From: Apostichopus californicus
Taxonomy: Eukaryota > Echinodermata > Holothuroidea > Aspidochirotida > Stichopodidae
DNA length: 64,000 nucleotides
Reading direction: 5' to 3'
Assembly: GCA_020650975.1 (NCBI GenBank)
Contig: JAIPMN010042072.1
Coordinates: 26,551 to 90,550, forward strand
The translations under genes were made by a program, and so were the position numbers. The notes below the pieces were generated by a model. That model saw only the letters and a program-made list of their open reading frames with translations. It ran no database searches and was not told where the DNA came from. Within the stretch, counting starts at the first letter, position 1. Each line of letters opens with the position of its first letter. Of the stretch, positions 23,401 to 35,263 are shown piece by piece.

Positions 23401-24264
23401 TTCTTGTACAATCATAAATAAGGAAATATTTCATATTTAGTATGTTGATATAACATATGTAGTAGAGGAAGCCTGTTGCTAATGGTCATTTCAGAACAGC
23501 CTATGCCATTGTGGATGTATTGTTTGTCATATCACAGATCACACTGCTTTTTACTGTATTACTAATGTGAGGATGTAGCAGACAGAATAAACAGCATTAC
23601 AAAAAATTTCTGTTTCACCACTTGTCTGGTGGCACCATGTATTTAAGCATAAAATCAAGCGAATAATTGGTCAAAATCAAGAGGGCAGTGGGTAATAATT
23701 AAATGAGACCCCCTGACACACTGCAAAGAGAAGGAATAGGTAAAAGTGAAAAATATGGAAAATGTCTATACAGTATATACGCACCCTAGAAGCAAAATAT
23801 TAACGTCACCTAAAAAAGGCCAAAACGGTGTATATGCACTGACATCTTTACGATATCTTAACAACTCAACAAGCAGCTGTGTTAATACAACGTATAACAA
23901 TACAGAGTACAAGCAGCTGCGACTATTACGTCCCTGACACGTTTGCCAATAAAAATAACTTAATACTAAACAAAAGAACTGGGATTGTACTGCATTTTAT
24001 AGTACATTTTAATCAAGTTTTTTTCAAGCTTTTTTCTCGTACCCTATATATTCATACTTTGTGTACGTCATGTATATTTACATTTATACCATATATTTGG
24101 TATGAAATTATTAAAAAAAAAAGTCTGAGTCATAGTATTTCAGGTGCTGTAGTTCTCTGGGGTATTATATCCAGGAACAGGCTGTTTCGATTCCTTGCCG
24201 AAAACTGAATAGATATATGCGATGGTGATGTTGGGTGTGTGCGTGTGCGTGTGTGTGTAACACT
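23401..24264. other. Non-coding stretch
   Basis: Nothing recognised. The open frame at 23879-24208 lacks any domain. Confidence 0.4.
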
Positions 24265-24480
24265 TTCTTGTAAACACGATATCTCAATAATTGCAACTTG
24301 GATTAAATTCATATTTTACATGTGGGTAACCCATATTAGGTGAAACATTTCTATTGTTTTTAGTGGAGTTCAAAGGTCACCAGAGGTAAAACTGTAAGAC
24401 CCTTGTAAACTGCTTTTAAACACGATATCTTAGGACGTGTAACTTGGAGGGATGTACCTACAAAACACCTGTGGGGGGGG
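24265..24480 (+). repeat. Minisatellite with AGGTCA motif, second block
   Basis: About 1.5 units of the repeat at 22640-23400, including TTGTAAACACGATATCTCAA and TTCAAAGGTCACC. It is followed by a G run at about 24474-24485. Confidence 0.65.
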
Positions 24481-24489
24481 GGGGGCAAA

Positions 24490-25995
24490 GTGGAAATGTT
24501 ATACATAAATCACCCTCTCTAAAAAGATAGTTTTGTTTTATGTGTTAACATTGAACTTGGATCCTCACACATGTCCGTCGTGACATTGAATATCATGTGA
24601 CATCCTTACACTTGCAAAGTCATTCCCATCTAGTGTAAGGGCATGAGGGGTGCATACCCACAGTTTTCTGTTCAGTATTTGTGGTAGACATGATGATATA
24701 ATTACCGTGGAATGGGTGGTAATAATGGACCCTCCCCCCCCCCTCCCAGTAGCAGTGGTAACATTTCAAAGGTCAATAGGCGAGTTTTTTTTCTTTTCCT
24801 TCATCACACCTCGTCTTCTACTTTCCTTGGTATTTCCTTCCGTGGCATATATCCCCTTAATTCAATTTAGCACTCCAAACAAATCAATCGGGAGTTCCGA
24901 TTGTAGCTGGCTGAATTGTTTGTCACTTTGTCTGAATATTCAATGTGACAGTATTATGGTTTGGTGGTTACCGTGTCCAAGGAATGCAATAGCAATGACA
25001 AAGTTGCCACAACATCAATAATGTGATAGCATCACTAAACTTTACAATAGTTTATGCCCGCAGTGCACCATTACAATTTTCGGTGTCTTCACTGATGTAA
25101 ACATGTCACGACTAGGTATTTCCATCCATCTATGAATAATAGTTAATGAAATAAACAATCAAAATACCATTATAAATTGCGACATGAGTTTACTGAAAGC
25201 ATCAAGTACAGTCATCTTGCTGCAATGTCATAAGATTCAAATATTGCATTTATTCAATACAAGTAGGCTGTGATATCACTGGAATAACAAAACGAATCGC
25301 TGCCTTTCCCAGCAACTCGATCGGAGTAGAAATAAGGGAGCACAAAGCACACATACCTATTTACATATGAAAATGAAAATAAGAGTTTACATGCAAGGAG
25401 TTTGTCAAACTGAAACACCACCAGCTATGGTATTTCCAAGATTCTTTTTGCATGGCAAAGTATTGTCTAAAACTACAAAATGCTATATACGAAATGCACA
25501 TAAACTGAGGTTTGCTGTTGTATTTTGATCCAGGCACAAAACGACATGATATTTCTTGTTAATTAAACAAACAAGTCTTGCATACTTACTTGAGAGCAAG
25601 GAAAATGTGAATTGACTGTTAAGACTGACTGAAATCACAGAATGTTTGACAAACAATGGTTGAGTTTATTTACTGCAATGTTCAGAAGATAGCACAATAT
25701 GAACCTTGATTGATAACTATTTCATGCCACAACAAATACCTTTTCACAGTGAAGAAAACTTTTTTGACTAAATAGATCTGTCAATAAATGTACAGAACAT
25801 ATTGCACCTATGATTTGCAAAAGGAATATTTCTATAGAGTTGTTATGTTAAGATTGTTTATTCTTTTGAACATCGTTTACTACTTATTAGTCACTAGTAT
25901 CAAACTTGAGCTGTATGGATTGGTAGCAAAATATGATAATTATGATGGCAACATGAGCAAAAATACCTACAAAACTTTTCTGCCAACCTCCCATC
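24490..25995. other. Non-coding stretch
   Basis: No gene can be supported. The 123-codon open frame at 24650-25021 is built around C-rich and T-rich runs and has no domain. Confidence 0.4.
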
Positions 25996-26071
25996 TTTTC
26001 ATCTATGGGCGCACACATGTCGATTAGGGGTGCTTGGCAGCGATTGGCTGACGCACACAGCTATTCTAAGA
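25996..26071 (+). repeat. 76-bp direct repeat, copy 1
   Basis: Nearly identical to 27153-27230, same orientation: TTTTCATCTATGGGCGCA, then GATTAGGGGTGCTTGGCAGC, GATTGGCTGA and a matched TTCTAAGAT end. The copies are about 1.16 kb apart. Confidence 0.8.
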
Positions 26072-27152
26072 TGCTGCTGGTTTCATGTTAACAATGCTCT
26101 ACTTTATTTATATATAAGTACTCGACCACATCATGTGTCAAGCTGAAAGAAAAAGACATACTATTATATAATTCCTAAATACATAAATGATGACATCCTA
26201 GCACAGTTACATATATGGTGAACACACTTACCACCTTGATGGTTATCTATTTCATGTTAACACAAGTAGGAAGATAATTGTAATTTGCCAATTTTGAGCT
26301 TTATATTAAATTTTATAGTTCAATATTTTGTCAAGCAATCCCATTTGCCTCAAACACAGCATTTCATGGTGTAAAGTTGGTAAAAGATGGCTTAACCAAG
26401 AGCTGTCATACAGTTACAGTGCTTTGAGGGGTTTTCACATTGCCCATTCAGTAGTTACTTCAAAAAGGTACTGTGACAGTAGAAAGATGGATATCCGATG
26501 GATAACAGCTGGATGGATTGACAGAGTGAAGATGTTCATATTTTGTGCCGCTGAACCAAAAACTGGATTCTAAGTTTAGATTATTTGACCAAATACTTTT
26601 GAATGACATAAGAAGTTCGCTTGGATCTCATGCCGATCGCATGTCATAAGTTCATAAAAACAGCTCTAAACGTTGTCCGAACAAAGGACTTGCAATCACT
26701 GCAGTTTACAAAGTCATTACAAACTAGAAGGGTTTCCAATTTCATCAACAATAATTTGTAAAAAACATGTAGTCTAAGTGATGAATAACATGTGGAGTGA
26801 GTATTTGGTATTTTTATTCAAGGTTGCAGGCAATAAGCTGCAAATTACTGGATAAACATTAAGTTTACATGCCTAAGTATAAGGCTAACACAGTTACATT
26901 CCTAACAGTTACGCCTAGTACTAGTAGTAGTGCGATTAGTACTACTATACTACTCGGTAGGCTATATCAAACTTGGGACTTCTTCATCACTTCCAAAAGC
27001 ACCCGAATCGACCTCTCGCCATTTTCTATACACTGAGTGTGATCAATGCTTCTTCGAGTCAACTATACACGCTTAGAGTCGGGCTGGAAGTCGACATTCT
27101 TATCCACTACAATTTTACAGCACAAATATTGTACACAGATCCATCGAACATG
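26072..27152. other. Non-coding DNA between direct repeats
   Basis: No protein-like frame. A small inverted repeat of ACTAGTAGTAGT and ACTACTATACTAC type lies at 26918-26953. The interval may be an element bounded by the 76-bp repeats, but no ends typical of LTRs are seen. Confidence 0.35.
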
Positions 27153-27230
27153 TTTTCATCTATGGGCGCAGAAATGTTGATTAGGGGTGCTTGGCAGCGA
27201 TTGGCTGAGACCCCACAGCTTTTCTAAGAT
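27153..27230 (+). repeat. 76-bp direct repeat, copy 2
   Basis: Second copy of 25996-26071. It ends only about 20 bp before the Penelope-like element begins. Confidence 0.8.
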
Positions 27231-27244
27231 TTATTTTTTATAGA

Positions 27245-28870
27245 TCTTAGATGATGTCTCGTACTGACATTATCATCAAGCTAGCAGACAAAGGTTCTGC
27301 AGTTGTTATCCTGGATTGACAGGAATACATCAAGGAAGCCCTGCGATATCTCTCCAACAGCGATAATTACACTCTTCTTGATTCTGATCCCACCGATATT
27401 TTCTCCTAGCATAATAAAACAGACCATCAATGATATGTACCAGCGGAACCAGATCTCTAAGAATGCTCTTTCTTTCCTTTCTACCACAGACTGTAATGCA
27501 CCCAGGTTTTATCTTCTGCCCAAAATTCACACACCTGGTAACCCTGGTAGGCCTATAATCTCAGGGAATGGTGTCCCCCACCGAAAAGATATCCTTGTTT
27601 GTGGACCACTTCATCAAACCTGTTGTTCCTCAGATTAATTCTTACATCCATGACTCTCCAGATTTCCTCAAGACCCAGTACAACCATCATCGGTACTTTC
27701 AACGTCATTTCTCTTTAAACTAAATCCCTCATGCTAAAGTTATTGCAGCTGCCTGTGCAGCCCTGTCCAAGAATGGCCACCCTTGTCCACACATCTCCGA
27801 CCTCAAAGTTCTCACTCAACAGCAAACTTCACGTTCATGGACAAGCATTTCCTTCAAAGACACGGGACTGCCATGGGTACCAGGATGGCCTTCCTTTGCT
27901 TGCATGTTTATGTCTATCCTTAAAGAACGCATGCTTCGTGCAGCTACCTGCCGTCGTCTAACCTGGTGGCGCTACATTGATGGCATCTTCTTCGTTTGGA
28001 CCAGTGCTGAAAATATCCTGCTCACCTTTGTTTTCACCTCTGATTACTCTCACTAACAAGTTAACTTCCTCGATGACTGTTCTCAAGGACCACGGCTCTA
28101 TCTCTCTCACTGCACTGACTTATATACCAAGCCTACAGATAAACACCAGTATCTACATTCTTCTAGCTGCCATCCCCGCCACTGGAAGTTCATACAGTCA
28201 AGCACTTCGTTTTCGCCGCATTTGCTCTGACAATTCCTCTTTCATACAGATGTCATCTAGATGTTTTAAAGAAACACCTTATTGACAGAGGCCATAGTGC
28301 CAGAAGGGTGCATGAAGCCATTCCGAGGGTCCGCGCCATATCCAGATCATCTACATTGGCAGTGAAGATCAAAAAGGGAAGAGATTGCGACGTCAAGCTC
28401 CCTCTGGTTGTTACTTTCCACCCAAATCTTCCTCATCTTCAGCAAATCACCAGTCTAGCAACTACAAAATTCTCCTTACTGCAGATAGACTCCGACGAGC
28501 CGTCGCTGAAAAACCCATCGTTGCATACAGACATCCACGCATTCTACGGGACCATCATGTGCGTGTTGCTGTTCCACCTCTAACTTCAAACCCTACAACC
28601 ATTCAGCATGGTACTTTCAAATGTGATCGTACTTCGAGATGCATCGTCTGCAGCCACCAATTGTTGAATCATATTTCATCACCAGCCACAGCACCCAAAT
28701 CACGTACAGACTAAGGGTCACATCCTCTAATGTCATATATCTGATCTCTTGTAGAGTTTATGGCATCCACCTCAAGAATCGGTTCTATATGCCACAGATC
28801 CACAGTCAACACTCTGAAGGCTGAGACCCCGGTTGGAGAAAACTTTAACCTTCCCAACCATACCATCATC
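27245..28870 (+). mobile_element. Decayed Penelope-like element (RT + GIY-YIG)
   Basis: Pieces in all three plus-strand frames line up with a Penelope-like polyprotein. In order they are: DIIIKLADKGSAVVILD (27260-27315); PRFYLLPKIHTPGNPGRPII followed by SGNGV (27505-27575); a KxxFxxxxTSDYSH..VNFLDD stretch (about 28025-28075); and DLYTKPTDKHQYLHSSSCHP with its ..KFIQSS continuation (28120-28200). Then come an RGH..R-type linker (28290-28330), the cysteine-rich CDRTSRCIVC (28624-28655) and SNVIYLISCRVYGIHLKNRF (28727-28785). That last piece is the GIY-YIG endonuclease block usually reading NVIYLIxCxxCxxxYVGxT. Stops and frameshifts are frequent and part of the RT palm is missing, so the copy is inactive. 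LADKGS replaces the usual PADKGS. Confidence 0.85.
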
Positions 28871-29290
28871 TTCTGAACTTCTTCCTTTGGTTAACTTAAT
28901 GATTATATAGATGAACTCACCCCTGTAGTGCCTAAGATTGTTAACAAGTCTTTGTTTAGTGAAGAATTTTGTTCTGATCTTACGTCCGCCTTGGTTGTTC
29001 ATGGTGTTATGTTTGGTCGTACAACACACTTAGGAGTATAGTAATATTGTAGGTACATACAAAGTGAGGGCGCTGTGAACGCCATGACAGGCTCAGAATA
29101 AGTTGGTTACGCAGCTAGCCTCTGAAACTGCAAATATAGAGAGACTATATAAAACTCTTAGTTTCAACTTCCATTCATTTAGTTTTCGTTCACTTGACCA
29201 ACGTTGTAGCGCGCACGCGCACTACAATAATCAACAGAATGACGTATAGTCAGTTTACCTACTGCTGGATGTTTGAGGCTGGATAAGTGG
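28871..29290. other. Non-coding tail after the Penelope-like element
   Basis: May include the element's 3' UTR. It holds a 24-bp near-palindrome, TTGTAG..CTACAA with a GC-rich core, at 29204-29227. The outer arm GTGCGCGCTACAA recurs inverted near 32018-32030. Confidence 0.4.
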
Positions 29291-29700
29291 AACGGATGAA
29301 GTAGCCAAGAGAGGAAACGAATGGAAACTTGCAGGAGTAAATCTTCTGAACGAAAAGAAAATTAATGAGAGATGTGATTTAAGACCACAATTTGAAAGCT
29401 TCAACACATTGGGATTCCCAAACAGATTTTGTTGTACTTGATCTTACCAAACCCAGAATATGTGAAAAATTGTTCAAACACAAACTGATTTTCTCGATAC
29501 ATGATTTAGCCCCAAAATACCGTTAATTGAAGACATTGATTTTTGACTAATAGTCAAATTTCTTCCTGAAAAATTTTGTTGAAAATCCATTTGATGTTTA
29601 CAGGGTTACAGTCTAGAAGTATCTGCTCATGGATGCTTTGGTTAAAAATTTATCTGGATCTACTTCTGTTCTTTCTGTTACACATCACATCATACGGCAT

Positions 29701-29710
29701 NNNNNNNNNN
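29701..29710. other. Assembly gap (10 N)
   Basis: Ten N bases. The same ATACGGCAT occurs immediately before (29692-29700) and after (29711-29719) the gap, and a long C run follows. The gap may be an unmerged overlap, not missing sequence. Confidence 0.95.
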
Positions 29711-31046
29711 ATACGGCATAACCCCCCCCCCCCCCCCTCGTTCTTCCCTTGGTCCTGACGACCTCATGTTGACCTATTTTCCATCAATTTCTTTAGTGCC
29801 ATCTTCCACCTTCTACACCATGATCATTCAACTGTGTGCAGGCTGTACAGGTATCTCTACATTTTGTATTACTGTACCGTACAGTAAATGTCTTTATTAT
29901 TTCTGTCACTTTCTTGTCTCACTTTTTAAGGCCTAGAGTACCTAATTTGACATGGCAGCTCTAAGAAGAGAGGAACTCCAGCTTCTATTTCTGTTCGGTA
30001 CTTTCTGTTCATTTACTCAGTGTTGGGTTCCAATTTAATTACTCTACTTGCTATTCTGTACTTCTTGGATTTTTTCTTTCAATAATACCTTTCAAGGATA
30101 TTCTGTTTGTGTTGCTGTTTTATGTATTCCATGTCATAATACACTGAAAGTAATGACTAGTTAATATGAAACTAATATTTAACGACCTGTTGACCACACT
30201 GATTGTAGTTCGCCAGCATCAGTGGGGCAGAAGTTAGCCCTAGTTGAAACTCATCTCGTACTGATCTCTAGTATTCGCAATGCATTTTCTAAAGATCTAG
30301 GCTATAGTAGGGATGATGTTAGCAAGCAGCAGCTATTTTCTCCAAACTAGTGCAATAAACCGGCACAGCTGACTTTAAACACTCAAAAGCTGTACACTTA
30401 AATTTTCTTGAACTGGTTTTCACTTGTTTTTTAAAAGAAATTGTTATGAAGTGAAAAATGAACGAAAGAAAAGATGTATGTCTGTTTGATATGTAACTGC
30501 ATTAATGTTAGAAACTTGCATGTTCCGCTAAAAAAATGTTCGTCAAATTTCAACGGAAATCAAGGTGTAATAAGCTTATACAAGACTCAAGAGAGGAGGT
30601 ACAGCTAGGATGTGGTTGCTTTGACTTCTGTATTCAGAGTGCCTGGTCACTGCTAGACAATTATACATACAACAGGAATCTAAATATATACATACCACCA
30701 CAGAGATGTGGGTAGGAAGAGCCAGAGTGAACTAGTATTAGTTACACCTAGGGGGTTCTACAGTTACAATAACATGATGCAATGAGGGTCACTTAAGCCT
30801 GGGAATGATCTCCAGATCAAGGTTGACAATTTCAGTATGTTACATCTCCTATTTTTCTGATGCAGTCATATATGATTTGAGTAAGGTTTCACTGTATATA
30901 TCCATAGTATATAACATTTAAATCATCAAAAACAACTTTTCATTAATATAATGTATATTAAATATCTTATTAATGACTTGACTACACCTATGGACTAACT
31001 TCAACTAATATCAATGACAGTGCCCTGTTTACATTACATGTATGGT

Positions 31047-31593
31047 GCTTTTACACTAGATCCTGATCAGATCACCTGATGTTATCAGACCATCATATCT
31101 CCAACGTATGCATTGATCTGGAAGCACTTACACTTGAGTCGTAGGCTACTCGGATCCTCCGCCGCTATTCACCGGACGTTGGTCAAAAAATCGTATTGGA
31201 AATGTGTCATGCGCAGCCGCGGATCACATAGCATGTATACTCCAAAACTTTCGTTGTCATTGTGTATATCCCTAGGGTGACAATACTACGATATGCACGG
31301 CCCACACGCACTCAGTCTAGAATTAGCACATGTATAATTTACAGGACTGGAATTTCACGCGAGAATGCATGTGACGTACTAAGGTCACCGTATATCTCGG
31401 GTCACTGTGATGCGGAAGTGTTTATAATGAAAACTTGATCTCGACGTCCGGATCAGATCCTGGTCTCTACCAGCATAAAAAAGGAGGATCAGATCCGGAC
31501 CTGAACTGCGTTTACACCACAGCCGTGATATTGACGTCAGGATCAGATCCTATAACGTCGAGATCTGATCCAGATCTAGTGTAAAAGCACCCT
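31047..31593. mobile_element. MITE-like element with GGTGCTTTTACACTAG ends
   Basis: A terminal inverted repeat, GGTGCTTTTACACTAGATC at 31047 and GATCTAGTGTAAAAGCACC ending at 31593, encloses about 547 bp with many GATC(A/C)GATC palindromes and no coding frame. A second, truncated copy starts at 35264 in the opposite orientation. The flanks do not show an obvious target duplication. A non-autonomous DNA transposon is the likeliest identity. Confidence 0.65.
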
Positions 31594-31599
31594 TAATCA

Positions 31600-32990
31600 A
31601 CAGAGTTACATATCTTTTCGAAGGTAATTATTTTTATGGAACTCTAACACCAACATTATTTCAGTACCTTTTTATGCAGCTTTTATACTACTACATTTTG
31701 TGTCACATGAGTAAAGAATTACAAGTCATTTTGGGCAGAATGTCAGCTGTCACAAAAATCATATTGTCTTTATTATGCAGTTTTCACTGCCGCCTCATTA
31801 TGACTTCATGAAATATCGTAGTCATAAGTTATGCGGCAATATTGACAGTCACATAAGGACCAAACAAAGAAAATAATATATGCGGCAACATTATTGTCAA
31901 ATAAGGACTAACGTAAATCTCACTCATTATGCGGCCATCTTTACTGCAGCAGAATGAAATTCCGTTAACGGACGTACTCGTTATTCGGCAACATTGATTG
32001 CAGCATAATTAGTTTTTTTAGTGCGCGCTACAATATTGGGATTACTAGCCCGCTCCATCATAAACACGACTGGCTAGTGAATGCACACTCTCTTAATAGC
32101 AATCTCAAATTCGCTAAGTTCGCTACGCAGGAAAAACTCCAAACTCAGATTTGCAAAGAATTGTGGAGGCGAACAGTTAACTCTGCACACGTAAATAAAA
32201 TAGATCTCCTTGAGTAGCATACTTATTCAAAACGATACGTAAAATTCTCTAGTTTGGTTCGTGCATGTTTCTCGAATTGAACAAGACAGGTAACATTTGA
32301 ACGCATTAGAGTTTACAACATCCTGCAAAAAAGGTGCAAGCAACAAATGTTATCGTATTTATCCGCAACGACTCGGCGTTATCTGTACTTTTTGAGCTCT
32401 TGCAACATATACACTTGTAACGTTAATATTGTGGCATGGCATTATATACTATGGCCATGTATGGCATATATTACGTGTTTTTGGATGATAATAAACCAGG
32501 GCCAGGAAATCGACTAATTAGCAGTTTTGAATAGACCAAAGGGTGTTACATTTACCATGATAGAATATAGTCCTACATGTATTCGTTAGGTTAATCGTCC
32601 ATTGTGCCTTCTGTGCAAACCACCGGATATGCTCGTAAAATTTCGCTAACTAATGCAGTAACGTTAACAATAAAATGTTGTTCAATTTGACCAATTGTCC
32701 AGGACTCAATTTGACCAATTAGTGTCCAGGGCTCTGTGTATTCTCTGTCACGTCCGAAACAGGCGTGGTTCGTGATTGACAGCTTGGTTATGATGGTTTA
32801 GTCATCGGTTGCTTCGTGTATATTGCATGCACATGTCAGCTAGATTACTGTTTATAAACACAACTACTGTTTATTACGCAATGTAGCCTAGCTTTGGTCT
32901 GCGTTAAACTTAAAGGACCAAACGCCGAACTTGCTTCATCGCGACCGAAATTACTTCAAAAGGGTTGCAGTAACAAAGACGCCTCAATTA
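31600..32990. other. Non-coding with short TATGCGGCAA repeats
   Basis: Between about 31770 and 32010 the phrase (T)ATGCGGC(A)A..ATTG recurs four to five times at irregular spacing, and a diverged local tandem array is suspected. No gene. Confidence 0.4.
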
Positions 32991-33060
32991 GGTGAAGGTC
33001 AAAGTTAGTAAGTTTTCATATTCAATTGAATATGAAAACTTACTAACTTTGACCTTCACC
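32991..33060. repeat. Perfect 70-bp palindrome
   Basis: Two 35-bp arms are exact reverse complements with no spacer, meeting at TTCAA/TTGAA between 33025 and 33026. The arms start GGTGAAGGTCAAAGTTAG. It could form a long hairpin or cruciform. It sits between the two inverted composite repeats at 29.3-31.6 and 35.3-36.2 kb. Confidence 0.95.
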
Positions 33061-34170
33061 ACGCACTACAATGACACGTGTTTGTATACAAATACAGTCC
33101 GAAATGGCGACCTTTCTGTGACGGCTGACAGACTGCCCAATTAAAAATTAAGCCCTGGTTATAATGCTTCGTATAAAGGACCTCACATAATGACTTGTTA
33201 TTGTTGTTCTCGTTAAGCTACCCAAAATTTACTACCGTATAAGAATAAACGCTGCATAAACTGACTGAATAATGTCCGTTTGGGCGTTCCATATTTTGTT
33301 TGTGGGTAAAAACAGTGAGTTGGGGATTTCCAGTATCCCGTGCAGACCAACGAGTTGGTACCATAGGTTGTTGGTACAGACAGCTTGATAATGCAAGCGT
33401 ACAGTATATAAGAACTTGTCCCAACTGGGTGCCATATCTCCCAACGAAAAGCGCAGATTACCTTAAGCCTTTATTCAGATCGATAAGTTTGTTCTCTTTT
33501 AGTATGGTCACAGCAACCGGTTTGGCGAAGGAGTAAAACCTTGAATGGTAAGATATCTGAAACATTTTTCTGCCGATGGCGACTTGATTCTCGCTGAACA
33601 TCATTAGGCTAGTGTTAGTACTAGTAGTATGCTACTTTTACGGCGATAGAATTCCGTTAAGGCCTAACGTGCGGATGGTGGTTTTACTACTGTACACATA
33701 CGAAACAGAATAAGACCGTAATTTGAAATTGTAGAGCCTAACCTGTTCCGTAATTGGATGCATATCGACTGCGTCGATAGTTAGATCCATTTACGAAACT
33801 TCGTCGGTCACTTAAGCTGTGTGCGGACTATAGTGAATGCTTTTCTGTTGAAAGTTAGTGTTACTTACATCGAGAGAGTGATGAAGGCAAAGGAGAGGTA
33901 CTGAAATTCATTGAGAGATCAATGTGAATGCCTATGTTGAGTGAACCGTTAAGGGACCTTCCCACTAATGGGACAGAATCTTTTAGCCAGGGACGCAAAA
34001 CCTTCAAATTGCGTGCGTCCTGCGGACCCAAACTTGTTTCGGAGGAAACAAACCCAAAGCACACACACTCACAACTAGGCCTATGTAAAGCATAACAAAC
34101 ACTTTCTTGAATATCTTTCTTTGTCATATTGTATTGTATATTACTACTACTACTAAGAGTAAAACAGTAA
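33061..34170. other. Non-coding stretch
   Basis: No gene recognised. Short open frames near 33218-33536 and 33861-34178 overlap on both strands and have no domain. Confidence 0.4.
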
Positions 34171-34262
34171 TTACGCATTGCAAATCACAATTTGCACGAC
34201 ATGGTATTCAGGATGTCAGGACTAATTACAGACAATGGACCTCAATTTACAAGTGTTTTCTA
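34171..34262 (+). mobile_element. Integrase fragment, Ty3/gypsy-like
   Basis: SQFARHGIQDV followed, after a one-base frameshift, by GLITDNGPQFTSVF and a stop. This is the integrase-core block around the second catalytic aspartate (usually FARHGIPxxxxSDNGPQFxS). Here TDNGPQF is intact, unlike the relic at 17429-17468. Only about 30 codons remain. It lies just before a repeat whose inverted copy is at 48.9-49.3 kb. Confidence 0.7.
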
Positions 34263-34284
34263 ATTTGTATCAATTTCACGACAT

Positions 34285-35105
34285 GTACAGACGATATGTA
34301 TTGTAGGCATGTATATATTGTAATGAAGCGGTAAAAGTTTCACATTTTGTAACTTTTGAAACTTGTATACATGGAATATATAATCTATCAGGTGCTTTGT
34401 TTTACCATGGTGTTCCCTTCGCTTGTGTATCTGCTCTTGTGGAGTTGTGACTTTCTGAAAGCCTTATATTATGGCAGCGAGACAGAGACATACCCAAAGC
34501 TTTATATTATGTGGATTTGGTTAATATTGCATCCACTGACTGGAAACAAATGAAGAAATACTGGAGATGTTGACAAATTTCACAAGGTAGTCATTTCAAT
34601 TGCGGCAAGACCTCAATATCATACGGCACAGTATGTATACTGACCTATAATAGCAGCGAATCTTACAAAATATGACCAGACTTTGAGGCAGTTCAGCCAT
34701 AATTTACTTAATTGAAGAATTGCTACCCAAAATGAGTTAACAAATGTGTGAACAATTCTAAGAACCATTTCTTTCTCTTGTAGAGCTGCATGTTTATTGG
34801 AAGAAGGAAGTTAATAAATGGTTCACTTTCTTACAAGAAGTACTTGGAAAGTTGTTTGTTATTGTTTCGCTACACAGTACACTCTGCACTCACAGGGTGA
34901 CCTACAGGTAAGTTAATGAGCTTTTACGCATCAGGTTTTTCTGGTCAGTGAGAATCTGCTAACTTTGACATCAAATTTCTCTAAATTACTGTCTCTTTCG
35001 ACTAAACGGAAACCACAGTATTGTTTGTGTACTAAAATACTTTAGTATGAGGCCCAAAAAGAGACATTATTTTCCGCCTCCAGCTATGCATTGGAAAATA
35101 ATTTT
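34285..35105 (+). repeat. Dispersed repeat D, copy 1
   Basis: Two parts, 34285-34540 and 34915-35105, are the reverse complements of 49070-49322 and 48880-49010. Shared landmarks are ATTGTAGGCATGTATATATTG, CTTTCTGAAAGCCTT, CCCAAAGCTTTA, and GGTCAGTGAGAATCTGCTAA. The second copy is inside intron 6 of the Ig gene. Confidence 0.75.
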
Positions 35106-35263
35106 TAAGGTTGAAAGAAATCTTTTCAAGCATTCATGTTGCTGCTGTTGAAAAGAGCGAACTGCAAATTGCAAAACGGTGTTCTCTAAGCAGAAAAGGC
35201 TAGGGTTTACTTCTCCTTGAAGTGTGAGAACAAAGACTATTTACATTGGCATTTAAGGACAAC

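Larger units (their letters stand above)
29296..31593 (+). repeat. Composite repeat, left inverted copy
   Basis: Three blocks are reverse complements of blocks at 35264-36160: 29296-29625 matches 35818-36160, 30770-30930 matches 35635-35795, and 31375-31593 matches 35264-35480. Shared phrases include GGAGTAAATCTTCTGAACG, GAAAATCAGTTTGTGTTTGA (in the right copy's orientation) and TGACCCTCATTGCAT. A segment of about 1.1 kb (29640-30765), including the N-gap, is absent from the right copy, where only about 23 bp take its place. The family is unknown. Confidence 0.8.

Noticed and set aside
24650-25021. 123-codon open frame
   Set aside because: Its length comes from C-rich and T-rich runs. Composition is biased and no domain is visible.
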